Assembly (NCBI RefSeq): GCF_900104475.1
Contig: NZ_FNJR01000009.1
Location: 190,058 to 254,057, forward strand
DNA: 64,000 nucleotides
Direction: 5' to 3'
From: Actinopolyspora xinjiangensis
GTDB lineage: Bacteria > Actinomycetota > Actinomycetes > Mycobacteriales > Pseudonocardiaceae
A program made the translations under genes and the position numbers. Position 1 is the first letter of the stretch; the number at the start of each line of letters is the position of its first letter. The notes under the pieces were generated by a model. That model worked only from the letters and a program-made list of their open reading frames with translations. It did no database searches and was not told where the DNA came from. Of the stretch, positions 15,673 to 24,981 are shown piece after piece.

Positions 15673-17502
15673 ATGACCGCTTTGACCATCCCCGGTCTCG
15701 ACCAGGCCCCCGTGAATCACGAACGCCTGCTGTCATGGGTACGTGAGGTCGCGGAACTGACCACGCCCGAGCAAGTCGTGTGGTGCGACGGATCGCAGCA
15801 GGAGTGGGAACGGCTGACCAACCGACTGGTCGAGGCGGGCACCTTCAAACGCCTGGACGACTCGAAGAAGCCCGAGTCGTTCTGGACGGCCTCCGACCCC
15901 ACCGACGTCGCCCGGGTCGAGGAGCGCACCTTCATCTGCTCCCGCGACAAGAAGGACGCCGGGGTCACGAACAACTGGATGGACCCCGACCAGATGAAGG
16001 CCACCATGACCGAGCTCTACCGGGGCTGCATGCGGGGCCGCACGATGTACGTCGTGCCCTTCTGCATGGGTCCGGTGGAGGCCGAGCCGCCGAGGCTCGG
16101 CGTGGAGATCACCGACTCCGAGTACGTCGTGGTCTCGATGCACATCATGACGCGGATGGGCGACCGGGTGCTGGAGCGGTTCGCCGAGGGCGAGGACGTC
16201 GAGTTCGTGCCGGCCCTGCACTCGGTCGGCGCACCGCTCGAACCGGGCCAGCAGGACTCCGCCTGGCCGTGCAACGAGATCAAGTACATCACGCACTTCC
16301 CCGAGGAGCGGCTGATCTGGAGCTTCGGCTCCGGCTACGGGGGCAACGCGCTGCTGGGCAAGAAGTGCTACTCGCTGCGTATCGCCTCGGCGATGGCCCG
16401 GGACGAGGGCTGGCTCGCCGAGCACATGCTGATCCTGAAGCTGATCTCGCCCGAGGACAAGGTCTACTACGTGGCCGCCGCCTTCCCGTCGGCGTGCGGC
16501 AAGACCAACCTCGCGATGCTGGAGCCGACCATCCCGGGCTGGCGTGTGGAGACGTTGGGGGACGACATCGCCTGGATGCGCTTCGGCGAGGACGGCAGGC
16601 TCTACGCGGTCAACCCGGAGGCCGGCTTCTTCGGCGTCGCGCCGGGCACCAACTGGAAGACCAACCCGAACGCGATGCGCACCATCGAGCGGGGCAACTC
16701 CATCTTCACCAACGTCGCGCTGACCGATGACGACGACGTGTGGTGGGAAGAGATGGAGGGTCAGCCGCGGCACCTGACCGACTGGAAGCGGCAGGACTGG
16801 ACGCCCGACTCGGACGAGAAGGCCGCCCACCCGAACTCCCGGTACTGCACGCCGATGTCGCAGTGCCCGATCCTGGCGCCCGAGTGGGACGACCCGCAGG
16901 GCGTCCCGATCTCGGCGATCCTGTTCGGCGGCAGGCGCAAGACCACGATTCCGCTGGTCAACGAGGCTTTCGACTGGCAGCACGGCGTCTTCATGGGGGC
17001 CACGCTGTCCTCGGAGAAGACGGCCGCCGCGGCGGGCAAGGTCGGCGAGGTGCGCCGCGACCCGATGGCGATGCTGCCGTTCATCGGCTACAACGTCGGC
17101 GACTACTTCCAGCACTGGGTGAACATGGGCAAGGAGGCCGACGCCTCCAAGATGCCCAGCATCTACTACGTCAACTGGTTCCGCAGGGACCCCTCGGGCG
17201 AGAAGATCGTCTGGCCCGGTTTCGGGGAGAACTGCCGGGTGCTGAAGTGGATCGTGGATCGGCTGGAGGGCAACGCCGCCGCCGAGGAGACCGCGATCGG
17301 CCGGGTGCCCACGGCGGACCAGCTCGACCTCAGCGGGCTCGACGCCACGCGCGAGGAGATCGAGCAGTCCCTCGAGGTGAGCCTGCCGGAGTGGCGCGAG
17401 GAGCTGCCGCTGATCGAGGAATGGTTCGACAAGATCGGCGAGGATCTGCCCACCTCGATGCGCGACGAACTGGAGGCCCTCAAGCAGCGCATCGGTGAGT
17501 GA
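15673..17502 (+). CDS. pckG: Phosphoenolpyruvate carboxykinase (GTP)
   Basis: 609 aa, the full family length. Catalyses oxaloacetate + GTP to phosphoenolpyruvate + GDP + CO2, the entry to gluconeogenesis. Visible motifs: [16 protein letters not shown] (kinase-1a P-loop with the reactive Cys, about residues 270-285), [28 protein letters not shown] and [21 protein letters not shown] has AGGAG upstream. The long structured leader upstream suggests expression control beyond the promoter. Confidence 0.97.
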   Translation: MTALTIPGLDQAPVNHERLLSWVREVAELTTPEQVVWCDGSQQEWERLTNRLVEAGTFKRLDDSKKPESFWTASDPTDVARVEERTFICSRDKKDAGVTNNWMDPDQMKATMTELYRGCMRGRTMYVVPFCMGPVEAEPPRLGVEITDSEYVVVSMHIMTRMGDRVLERFAEGEDVEFVPALHSVGAPLEPGQQDSAWPCNEIKYITHFPEERLIWSFGSGYGGNALLGKKCYSLRIASAMARDEGWLAEHMLILKLISPEDKVYYVAAAFPSACGKTNLAMLEPTIPGWRVETLGDDIAWMRFGEDGRLYAVNPEAGFFGVAPGTNWKTNPNAMRTIERGNSIFTNVALTDDDDVWWEEMEGQPRHLTDWKRQDWTPDSDEKAAHPNSRYCTPMSQCPILAPEWDDPQGVPISAILFGGRRKTTIPLVNEAFDWQHGVFMGATLSSEKTAAAAGKVGEVRRDPMAMLPFIGYNVGDYFQHWVNMGKEADASKMPSIYYVNWFRRDPSGEKIVWPGFGENCRVLKWIVDRLEGNAAAEETAIGRVPTADQLDLSGLDATREEIEQSLEVSLPEWREELPLIEEWFDKIGEDLPTSMRDELEALKQRIGE

Positions 17503-17891
17503 GGCCCGGCTATCGTGCCACGTGTCCGAGGGGTGTCGAGATTCCGACTTCCGGAATGTCGACACCCCTCGGGTCACGGTACGTGTCGTTCGGAACGAAT
17601 TCGCTCGACCCGACCACCCGAAAGCGTGATTCAAGACTTCCCGGAATATCCAGCGGAACCGTCCGATCGTGTGCGATTACGGATATTTTCGCGCGATCCC
17701 GGTTACCGATCGACCCTAAATGAGCCGTGAGCGGGGCGAATGCCTCCATCCCGTTTTCCGGTTCGTTCGCACTGCGTAGTAACACTCAGGGTCACCCGAG
17801 TAGGAATTGATTGGCCGGAACCGGACAAAACGGTGCACACTCGGACTCGTTCGAGAAAACCGGAAAGCCTGCACACCCCGGGAGGTGTGTC
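17503..17891. other. Gap downstream of pckG
   Basis: 389 bases. Apart from the long hairpin at 17526-17572 I see only A+T-richer DNA that probably holds the promoter of the small membrane protein gene. Confidence 0.5.
17526..17572 (+). terminator. Long stem-loop after pckG
   Basis: CCGAGGGGTGTCGA pairs with TCGACACCCCTCGG, and the inner ATTCCG pairs with CGGAAT, giving about 20 bp of stem around a short loop, 24 nt past the pckG stop. No T-tract follows, as is common in actinomycetes. Confidence 0.7.
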
Positions 17892-18170
17892 ATGGTCGAT
17901 CTGGCGATGGTCGCACTGGTCCTGGTCGCGCTGTTGGCCGTCTGGCTGTTCCTGCGGGGAGCCGACCGGGCGGGACAACGCCGGGCCGCCGGATTCGCGC
18001 GCTACCGCAACCACCTCGGCAACCCCTCACCCGACGAACGACGAACCACCACCGACACCGAGCCCCCGGACACCTCCGGTGCCTCACACGGCCCGGGCGC
18101 CTACCGCTCCATGTTGTCGCTGCGCAGAAAGCAGTCCGAGACCGGCGAGGGCGACCAACCACCGCCGTGA
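17892..18170 (+). CDS. Small single-span membrane protein
   Basis: 92 aa. One N-terminal membrane helix (VDLAMVALVLVALLAVWLFLRG), then a basic segment (RRAAGFARYRNHL) and a hydrophilic Pro/Thr-rich tail. GGGAGGT precedes the ATG at 17892; a longer frame upstream lacks a good site. No family recognised. It converges with the ABC transporter operon. Confidence 0.6.
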   Translation: MVDLAMVALVLVALLAVWLFLRGADRAGQRRAAGFARYRNHLGNPSPDERRTTTDTEPPDTSGASHGPGAYRSMLSLRRKQSETGEGDQPPP

Positions 18171-18280
18171 CCGGCGGAGCAGCGCCGCTCCGGCCCGGAT
18201 GGACGACCCACCCGGCGATGGCTGGCCCGGAACCGAGGGCCGCCCCAGCGGTCGCCGCTCGGTTCCGAAGGGGTGAGCGG

Positions 18281-19054
18281 CTAACCTGGCCGCTCGACCT
18301 CGGAGGCCGCGTGGGTGGGGTTGAGCACCCGCGCCAGGAAGTTGCGGGTGCGCTCCCGCTGCGGATCGCCGATCACCTCGGCGGGGCTGCCCTGCTCGAC
18401 GATGTCCCCGCCGTCCATGAACAGCACCCGGTCGGCCACCTCCCGCGCGAACTGCATCTCGTGGGTGACCACCAGCATGGTCATGCCCTCGTCTGCCAGT
18501 CCCCGCATCACGTCCAACACGTCGCCGACCAGCTCCGGGTCCAGCGCGGAGGTCGGCTCGTCGAACAGCATCACGTCGGGGTCCATCGACAGCGACCTCG
18601 CGATGCCCACGCGCTGCTGCTGCCCACCGGACAGCTGCGCGGGCGTGGCGTTCTCCTTGTCGGCCAATCCGACCCTGCGCAGGTTCTCGCGGGCGGTCTC
18701 CTCCGCCCTGCGCTTGTCCCGCCCGAGCACCTTGCGCTGCGCGACGGTGAGGTTGCGCAGCACCGACAGGTGCGAGAACAGGTTGAACTGCTGGAACACC
18801 ATTCCGATGCGGGTGCGCGCCGCGTCGATGTCGGCGTCCGGGTCGGTGAGCTCGACCCCGTCGACCACGATCCTGCCCGAGGTGGGTTGTTCGAGCAGGT
18901 TCACGCAGCGCAGGAAGGTGGACTTGCCGGAGCCGGAGGGCCCGATCACGCAGACGACCTCGCCCGCCTCGACGCGCTGGTCCACCCCGCTGAGGACCTC
19001 CAGCTCACCGAAGGACTTGCGCAGCCCCGAGATCTCGATTTTCGCGTCGCTCAT
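18281..19054 (-). CDS. Polar amino-acid ABC transporter ATP-binding protein
   Basis: 257 aa, GlnQ/HisP type. Walker [10 protein letters not shown] (about 38-46), Q-loop [10 protein letters not shown], signature [12 protein letters not shown], Walker [13 protein letters not shown] and the H-loop VTHEM are all intact. It energises import by the permease at 19076-19894, using substrate delivered by the lipoprotein at 20009-20815. The three genes run in the order binding protein, permease, ATPase on the minus strand, a likely operon. The substrate is probably a polar or acidic amino acid. Confidence 0.95.
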   Translation of the reverse strand: MSDAKIEISGLRKSFGELEVLSGVDQRVEAGEVVCVIGPSGSGKSTFLRCVNLLEQPTSGRIVVDGVELTDPDADIDAARTRIGMVFQQFNLFSHLSVLRNLTVAQRKVLGRDKRRAEETARENLRRVGLADKENATPAQLSGGQQQRVGIARSLSMDPDVMLFDEPTSALDPELVGDVLDVMRGLADEGMTMLVVTHEMQFAREVADRVLFMDGGDIVEQGSPAEVIGDPQRERTRNFLARVLNPTHAASEVERPG

Positions 19055-19075
19055 GTGAAGCTCCCTCGGCTGCCG

Positions 19076-19894
19076 TTACCGACCGTCGGGTCCGAACCTG
19101 CGTTCCAACCGCTGCTGCAGCACCGACAGCGGAATGGTGATCACCAGGTAGCACAGCCCGACGACCAGGATCGAGGTCATACCCGGGTATCTGATCATCG
19201 CGGCCCGGCCGAACTGGGTGAGCTCCTGCTGGGCCAGCGTGGTAGGAAGCACGAACGCCAGCGAGGAGTCCTTGGTCAGCAGGATCAGCTCGTTGGCCAG
19301 CGGCGGCAGGATGATGCGGAACGCCTGCGGGATGACGACGGTGATCGTCGCCCTGCCGTGCGACATCCCCAGCGATCGGGCCGCCTCGAGCTGGCCGTTG
19401 GGCACCGCCTTGATGCCCGCACGGATGGTCTCGGCCATGTAGGCCGAACCGACGATGCCCAGCGCGAGCATGATCGTGACGTTGCGGTCGAAGCTGACGT
19501 TGTTGAAGGCGGTGGGAATGCCGATCCCGACCGCGAGGAACACCAGCAGGGCGGGCAGGCCGCGGAAGAACTCGATGTAGGCGCCGGAGATCCAACGGTA
19601 GGGGGCCACCGAGGACAGCCGCATCAGCGCCAGCACCAGGGCCAGGCCGAGGCCGAACGCGAAGCCCAGCGCGGTGTAGACGACCGTGTTCAGCAGCGCG
19701 GTGCTCAGCACGGTGGGGAACATCGACAGGGCGACCTCGAGGTTGAGGAACGTGTCCTGGATACGTCCCCAGTCGGCCAGCAGGGCGGCCACGAGCACGA
19801 CCGCGAGCAGTACCGCGTACTGCACGCCGCGCCCGATCCTGGCGCGCTGGCGCTTACTCATCCCGCCGGTGGCGGGTCGGGATTGCACTGCCAT
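19076..19894 (-). CDS. Polar amino-acid ABC transporter permease
   Basis: 272 aa, HisM/GlnP type with about five membrane helices. The family region IEFFRGLPALLVFLAVGIG and the coupling-helix motif EAARSLGMSHGRATITVVIP are visible, followed by ILPPLANELILLTKDSSLA. It lies 21 nt upstream of the ATPase gene. A single permease gene suggests a homodimeric pore. Confidence 0.95.
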   Translation of the reverse strand: MAVQSRPATGGMSKRQRARIGRGVQYAVLLAVVLVAALLADWGRIQDTFLNLEVALSMFPTVLSTALLNTVVYTALGFAFGLGLALVLALMRLSSVAPYRWISGAYIEFFRGLPALLVFLAVGIGIPTAFNNVSFDRNVTIMLALGIVGSAYMAETIRAGIKAVPNGQLEAARSLGMSHGRATITVVIPQAFRIILPPLANELILLTKDSSLAFVLPTTLAQQELTQFGRAAMIRYPGMTSILVVGLCYLVITIPLSVLQQRLERRFGPDGR

Positions 19895-20008
19895 CGAGGC
19901 TCCAGGGCAGTCGGAACGGCGGGAGCGCGGTCGGCGCCCCCGCCGAGGCGTGCGAGACCTTCGGTGTGGACCGGTGTGCCCGGCGCGGGGCCGGGTCGCT
20001 CACCCGGA

Positions 20009-20815
20009 TCAGTCGTCGGCCGGTGCCGTGCCGAACCACTTCTCGTACAGCCGGTCGTAGGTGCCGTCCTCCTTGGCCTCGGCCAGCACCTCGTTGATCT
20101 TGGTCCTCAGCTTGTCGTTGCCGGTCTTGACGCCGAAGCCGTAGTTCTCGTCGGTCCGCAGCTTCTTGGTGACCTCGAACTTCGGGTTCTCGTCCGCGAA
20201 CTCGACCAGCGCGAAGTCGTCGTTGATCACGGCGTCGATCTTGCCGGTCCGCATGTTCTGCAGCAGCAGCCCGAGGTCGGCGAACTGCTTGAGCGTGACG
20301 TCGTGCCGCTCGGCGCGTTCCTTGGCGTACTCGGCGCCGGTGGTGCCCTTCTGGTAGCCCAGCGCCTTGCCCTCGAGCGCGGCGAAGCTGTCGAGGCCGG
20401 AGCCCTCGGGGGCGAGCAGCGCCTGGGTGGCGTTGAAGTACGGGTCGGAGAAGTCGAAGTTCTTCTCGCGGACGTCGTTGATCGTGATCGCGGCGGCGGC
20501 CACGTCGCAGTTGCCCACGTTGAGGGCCTGACCCGACTGGAGGGTGGTGAACGGGGCGTTGGTGACCCGCTGCTCGACACCGAGGTCCTCGGCGACCAGG
20601 TCGATCAGGTCGATGTCGAAGCCGACGACCTCGCCGTCCTCGCGCGACTCGAACGGCTCGTAGGGGACGTTGGTGCAGGTGGTCAGCCGGCCCTCGTTGA
20701 CCAGCGGGACACCCTTGGCCTCACCGCCACCACCGCTGCCGCAGCCCGCTGCCGCCACGACCAGCGCGAGCGCGGGTAACAGGGTCGCGGCCCGCAACGT
20801 TGTCCGACGCGCCAC
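20009..20815 (-). CDS. Amino-acid ABC transporter substrate-binding lipoprotein
   Basis: 268 aa. Signal peptide with lipobox AAGC (around residue 24), so anchored outside the membrane. The SBP family 3 fold is shown by LTTCTNVPYEPFESREDGEVVGFDIDLIDLVAEDLG, CDVAAAAITINDVREKNFDFSDPYF and YGFGVKTGNDKLRTKINEVL. The binding-pocket arginine typical of many members is not obvious, so the ligand is uncertain. First gene of the transporter operon. Confidence 0.95.
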   Translation of the reverse strand: MARRTTLRAATLLPALALVVAAAGCGSGGGGEAKGVPLVNEGRLTTCTNVPYEPFESREDGEVVGFDIDLIDLVAEDLGVEQRVTNAPFTTLQSGQALNVGNCDVAAAAITINDVREKNFDFSDPYFNATQALLAPEGSGLDSFAALEGKALGYQKGTTGAEYAKERAERHDVTLKQFADLGLLLQNMRTGKIDAVINDDFALVEFADENPKFEVTKKLRTDENYGFGVKTGNDKLRTKINEVLAEAKEDGTYDRLYEKWFGTAPADD

Positions 20816-21160
20816 AGTGTCACTCCTCCTCGACGGGAATCCGGATGCCGGAATCCTGCCATCCTCCGGGACCGTTACAAACAGCTTCGCGTGTTTCGAT
20901 CACGTCAAACCTCACTCGGAAGTGGGACAACTACACAGCGATCGAACACGCGACGCACATAACCGCGGCCCCAATTGATCCGGATGCCCAGACGGGATCG
21001 AGGTCAGCGGCCGTAACAGCGAACCATACGATACCGCTACTCCTTCCGCGTGAAGCATCGCGGGTAAGCGGCTGTCACCAAGCGTGATCAGAACGAGCTC
21101 GCGGCGGATCGGCCCCGCCCCACCGAGTGGAGCCGACCGCCTGCCACTGGCTCCGGGCGG
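20816..21160. other. Gap upstream of the ABC transporter operon
   Basis: 345 bases; presumably holds the operon promoter. No repeat, hairpin or ORF of note was seen. Confidence 0.4.
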
Positions 21161-22576
21161 TCACCGCCGAGCGTGCGCGTCCAGCACGTAGGCGACTGCG
21201 GTGGTGACCCTGGCGGCGTAGTCGAGGTCCAGGGACTCGTCCGGCACGTGCGCGTTGCTGCCCGGACCGAGAGCACCGGTAACCACGAACTGCGCGTCGG
21301 GGTAGTTGTCGTGCAGCAGCCCCATGAACGGGATCGAACCGCCGACCCCCATGGTGCGCCAGCCGTTGCCGAACACCTCGGTGCTGACCGCGTCCAGCGC
21401 GTCGTTCAGCCACTCGGCGGTGTCGGGCGCGTTGAAGCCCTGCCCGGCCTCGGAGTGCCCGAACTCCACGCTCGCGCCGTAGGGAACATCGGCCTCCAGC
21501 GCGGCCCGCACCGCGCGCAGCGCCTCGTCGGGATCGGCGGTGGGCGGTATCCGGAAGCTGAGGTCCAGCGTGGTGTAGGGACGCAGCACGTTGCCCGCGT
21601 CCGAGGGGTGCGGCAGGCCCTCGGCCCCGATCACCGACAGGGTGGGGCGCCACCAGTTGTTCAGCGCCAGCTCGGCCTCGTCGTCGACAATCGTGCGCAT
21701 CCCCTCGGGCAACTCGATCGAGTCGCGCACCAGACCGGGCGCTGCCGCCACGCACGAACGGGCCTCGGCCACCCGGTTCTCGGGGATGCGCACGTTCAGC
21801 TCGGGGATCAGGACCTCGCCGGTCGCGGAGTCCTCCAGCCGGTCCAGCAGCCGCCGGGCGATCCGGAACGAATCGGGCACCAGCCCACTGGCCGCCCCGG
21901 AGTGCTGGCCCGCCTCCAGCACCCGCACCGTGACGTTGAGCTGCACCAGCCCCCGCAGCGAGGTGGTCAGCCAGAGCCGGTCGTAGTCCCCGCCACCGGC
22001 GTCCAGGCACACCACCAGCCCGATGCGGCCGAGCCGCTCACCGAGATGCTCCAGGTAGGCGGGCAGGTCCGGGCTCCCGGACTCCTCGCCGGTCTCCAGC
22101 AACAGCACGCAGCGCGGGTGCTCACCACCGTGCGCGCGCAGCGCCTCGATCGCGGTGACGGCCGCGTACCCCGAGTAACCGTCGTCCACGGCACCGCGCC
22201 CGTACAGCCTGCCGTCACGAACCACCGGTGTCCACGGCCCCAGTCCCTCGGACCAGCCGCCGACCGGGGGCTGCTTGTCCAGGTGTCCGTAGAGCAGCGC
22301 GGTCTCGGAGCAGGCGCCCTCGGTCGCGGGCACGTCGACCAGCAGCAGCGGGCTCCGCCCCGGCAACCGGACCACCTCGATCTCGGCACCGGCGATCTCG
22401 CGGGCGGCGATCCAGCCGCGCACGTGCTCGATCACCGCGTCCAGGTGCCCGTTGGCCTCCCACTCCGCGTCGAAGGTGGGCGAAACCGCCGGTATGGCGA
22501 CCAGCCCGGAGAGGCTGGGAAGCACCGAGGAGTCCCATTGCTGGCGTACGAAATCGTTCACTGCTGTGCGGTCCAC
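21161..22576 (-). CDS. M20-family metallopeptidase
   Basis: 471 aa dizinc exopeptidase of the ArgE/DapE/CPG2/carnosinase type. Metal-binding and catalytic elements in order: LLYGHLDKQP (H-x-D), GRGAVDDGYS (bridging Asp), LLETGEESGS (catalytic and metal Glu), VVCLDAGGG (Asp) and a C-terminal NAHVPDESL (His). A dimerisation domain lies between. No signal peptide, so cytosolic; probably cleaves dipeptides or N-acyl amino acids. Single gene, divergent from nothing obvious. Confidence 0.92.
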   Translation of the reverse strand: MDRTAVNDFVRQQWDSSVLPSLSGLVAIPAVSPTFDAEWEANGHLDAVIEHVRGWIAAREIAGAEIEVVRLPGRSPLLLVDVPATEGACSETALLYGHLDKQPPVGGWSEGLGPWTPVVRDGRLYGRGAVDDGYSGYAAVTAIEALRAHGGEHPRCVLLLETGEESGSPDLPAYLEHLGERLGRIGLVVCLDAGGGDYDRLWLTTSLRGLVQLNVTVRVLEAGQHSGAASGLVPDSFRIARRLLDRLEDSATGEVLIPELNVRIPENRVAEARSCVAAAPGLVRDSIELPEGMRTIVDDEAELALNNWWRPTLSVIGAEGLPHPSDAGNVLRPYTTLDLSFRIPPTADPDEALRAVRAALEADVPYGASVEFGHSEAGQGFNAPDTAEWLNDALDAVSTEVFGNGWRTMGVGGSIPFMGLLHDNYPDAQFVVTGALGPGSNAHVPDESLDLDYAARVTTAVAYVLDAHARR

Positions 22577-22657
22577 ACCCGCGATCGTATTCCCAGTCCT
22601 CGGGAAATCTCACCCGGCCTGATGAAGTCCGCCCTGGGAAACCCGGGGTGGGGAAAT

Positions 22658-23347
22658 TCAACCGCCACCACCGTCGCCTCCGCCGTCGCCTCCACCTCCG
22701 CCGACAGCACCAGCGATAGCGGCCCCGGTGGCGGCCACGGCGGCCGAAACCGCCCCTTCGAGAAGGTGCCCCTTGGCGATGTGCTTGAGCCTGCGCGACT
22801 GCCCCCGGTCGGACACGAACTGCCGGTACAGCCCGCTGGGGTAGGCGATGGCCACGAGCAGGGCCAACCGGTCGTTCAGCTCCCGTTCCCCTCGTGCGAG
22901 CTGGGTGAACTCACCGATGAGCGTCTGCCGCGCCGCGTTGTGGGGCAAGTAGCGGTCGTAGGGGATGAAACCGAGCATCTTGTCGGGCCGGTACTGCAGG
23001 TACCCGCGACCGTTGAGGGACCACCGGTGCTCCTCGAACGCCGTGCGGCGCTGCGTCATCCAGCTGTACAGCGAGATCGGCTTGGGGGTGTGCCCGGTAC
23101 GCCCCACCAGCGTCGACAGCGGCCGGTCCAGCGCCTCCACCCCGATCGGAGTCCGATCGAGCAGGCCGATCTTGACGGTTCCGAAGGCGGTGCGGCTCAG
23201 CTGGGCACGCCCGTGCATCACGAGTTCGGCCGCCTCGGCGGCCGGTGTCACCACGTTGCGATTGACGCCGACGAACGGCCTGCCGGTCGGGCCGTGCAGC
23301 AACAGCACGATCTGGTCGGGCAACGACAACGACAGGTGTGCTTCCAC
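22658..23347 (-). CDS. GPP34 (GOLPH3/VPS74-like) family protein, copy A
   Basis: 229 aa. LSLPDQIVLLLHGPTGRP, AAELVMHGRAQLSR, DRTPIGVEALDRPLSTL and the helical C-terminal part with RRLKHIAKGHLLEGAV match GPP34, the fold of the Golgi phosphoinositide-binding protein GOLPH3. Bacterial members are frequent in actinomycetes; lipid or membrane binding is suspected but not established. Ends in a Gly/Asp run. It is a close paralogue of the gene at 23741-24436, and the upstream ~110 bp are also duplicated. Confidence 0.9.
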   Translation of the reverse strand: MEAHLSLSLPDQIVLLLHGPTGRPFVGVNRNVVTPAAEAAELVMHGRAQLSRTAFGTVKIGLLDRTPIGVEALDRPLSTLVGRTGHTPKPISLYSWMTQRRTAFEEHRWSLNGRGYLQYRPDKMLGFIPYDRYLPHNAARQTLIGEFTQLARGERELNDRLALLVAIAYPSGLYRQFVSDRGQSRRLKHIAKGHLLEGAVSAAVAATGAAIAGAVGGGGGDGGGDGGGG

Positions 23348-23460
23348 GACGGCGATGCTAGATCACACGGGGCTCCCCGAGGACCGTTTCGCACGAATCC
23401 GGACTCCACCTCCGGCACCGGCCCAGGACCGTGGCCGAATCACCCACCCCGCCGCCGGGT
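23348..23460. repeat. Duplicated upstream region of the GPP34 genes (copy A)
   Basis: The ~110 bp upstream of copy A (TAGATCACACGGGGCTCCCC...) recur upstream of copy B at 24437-24545 with only a few differences, so promoter and gene were duplicated together. Confidence 0.85.
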
Positions 23461-23674
23461 CCCGCGCCGGCGGGCCGGTTCCCACGTTCTCGCTCCCGCC
23501 CGAGCAGCCCCGCAGCCGGGCGTGGCCGCGCAGCACGAGTTCGGCCAGCTCGGCGGTGGCCACCACCAGGTCGCGATCGAGCCGTTGGACGGGCCCACTC
23601 CGGCTACGGTGCAACAGCGGGGTGATCACACCGGGCAGCGGAGTTTCCGCACCGTATCGCGGGGACGAGCTCAC
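23363..23674 (-). pseudogene. Decayed third GPP34 copy
   Basis: The frame from 23674 reads LPGVITPLLHRSRSGPVQ... ATAELAELVLRGHARL, clearly related to the first ~55 residues of the two flanking GPP34 proteins. After that it loses similarity and runs into the duplicated upstream region of copy A. It lacks about three quarters of the domain. A remnant of a third tandem copy is the simplest reading; expression is unlikely. Confidence 0.65.
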
Positions 23675-23740
23675 GTCGCGCGATCGTAGCGGCGGGAGGA
23701 GAGACGCGAGACCGGTTCACCGAAATCCTCCCCGTTCGGC

Positions 23741-24436
23741 TCACTCACCACCACCGTCACCCTCACCTCCGGCACCGACCACGCCACCGACCGTGCTGGC
23801 GACAGCGACCCCGGTGGCGGCCACGGCGGCCGAAACCGCCCCTTCGAGAAGATGCCCCTTGGCGATGTGCTTGAGCCTGCGCGACTGCCACCGGTCGAGC
23901 CTGAGGAGTCGGCGATGCAACCTACTGGAATAGACGATCGCCACCAGCAGCGCCAGCCGGTCGTCCAGTGGCCGCCCGCCGCGAGCGAGCTGTCCCAGCT
24001 CGCCGATCAGCTCGTGCAGCAGGGGGCCGTGCGGCCGGTAGAGGTCGCGCGGAATGAAACCGAGCAACTTCTGGGGGATGTATTCCAGGTACCCCTGCCG
24101 CCACAGTGACCAGCGCTGTTCCCGGAACGCACCGCGACGTTCGGCCAGCCAGACGTGGAAGGGGATCGGTCCGCCCTTCCTGGCGACCCGGCCCGCCAGC
24201 ATCGACAGCGGCCGGTCCAGCGCCTCCACCCCGATCGGAGTCCGATCGAGCAGGCCGATCTTGACCCTCCCGAGAGCGGAGCGGGTCAGCACCGCGCGGC
24301 CGTGCATCATGAGCTCGGCGACCTCGGCCGCCGAAATGATGGCGTCGTGATTGCCCCCGTGGGATCGCCTGCCGTACGGATCGTGCAGCAACAGCACGAT
24401 CTGGTCGGGCAACGACAACGACAGGTGTGCTTCCAC
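23741..24436 (-). CDS. GPP34 (GOLPH3/VPS74-like) family protein, copy B
   Basis: 231 aa, same layout as copy A, with the identical starts MEAHLSLSLPDQIVLLLH and an identical KIGLLDRTPIGVEALDRPLS block, but differing in the middle (about residues 95-150). This suggests a recent tandem duplication followed by divergence or partial gene conversion. Its upstream region 24437-24545 matches 23348-23460 almost base for base. Confidence 0.9.
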   Translation of the reverse strand: MEAHLSLSLPDQIVLLLHDPYGRRSHGGNHDAIISAAEVAELMMHGRAVLTRSALGRVKIGLLDRTPIGVEALDRPLSMLAGRVARKGGPIPFHVWLAERRGAFREQRWSLWRQGYLEYIPQKLLGFIPRDLYRPHGPLLHELIGELGQLARGGRPLDDRLALLVAIVYSSRLHRRLLRLDRWQSRRLKHIAKGHLLEGAVSAAVAATGVAVASTVGGVVGAGGEGDGGGE

Positions 24437-24981
24437 GACGGCGATGTTAGATCACACGGGGCTCCCCGAGGACCGTTTCGTACGAATCCGGGCTCCACCT
24501 CCGGCACCGACCCAGGACCGTGGCCGAATCACCCACCCCGTCGCCGGGGAACCACCACCCACCCCTTCGGGCGACAGCTCCCACGAAACAATTCGAACAC
24601 TAAGAGTAATTATTCCAACACAAAAAGTGACCATCGCTGACCCGAACCGATCCACCTCGGCGCTGACCAGTACAGGGAGCAGCGGAGAAAAGATCGGTTA
24701 TACAACTGTCACAAAGCCGTCCGTTGGAGTTCCACTCCTTTGATGACCTGCGAATTCTCCTTCCACCGCTCGGGACTACGGTGCACCGGACAAGGTTTGC
24801 AGGCGGCATCGATCTCTGTGGCGGGGCTCACGGAAGTGGCCGTTGTCATGCCAGGATGGCGAGGAGCGATCCAACGACCCCGATCGGATGACCCGAGACC
24901 CAACCGGTCGACGGCTCCGCCCGGGGTAACCGGTCCCAACCGTCACAAGCGGTCGGGCCTGGGTGAGACGAGGAGATCCAC
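24437..24981. other. Divergent gap between GPP34 copy B and bkdA
   Basis: 545 bases. The left 110 bp are the duplicated upstream region. The rest includes an A+T-rich patch at about 24590-24640 and the promoter region of the 2-oxoacid dehydrogenase operon. No gene or clear operator was seen. Confidence 0.5.

Noticed and set aside
15733..17634. 633-codon open frame on the minus strand opposite pckG
   Set aside because: The plus strand encodes a complete PEP carboxykinase with all motifs; the minus frame is Arg/His/Leu/Val-rich and has no family pattern, as expected from high-GC antisense.
17807..20779. 990-codon open frame on the plus strand
   Set aside because: It runs opposite the ABC transporter operon, whose three proteins are intact on the minus strand. 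Its composition is typical of a shadow frame.
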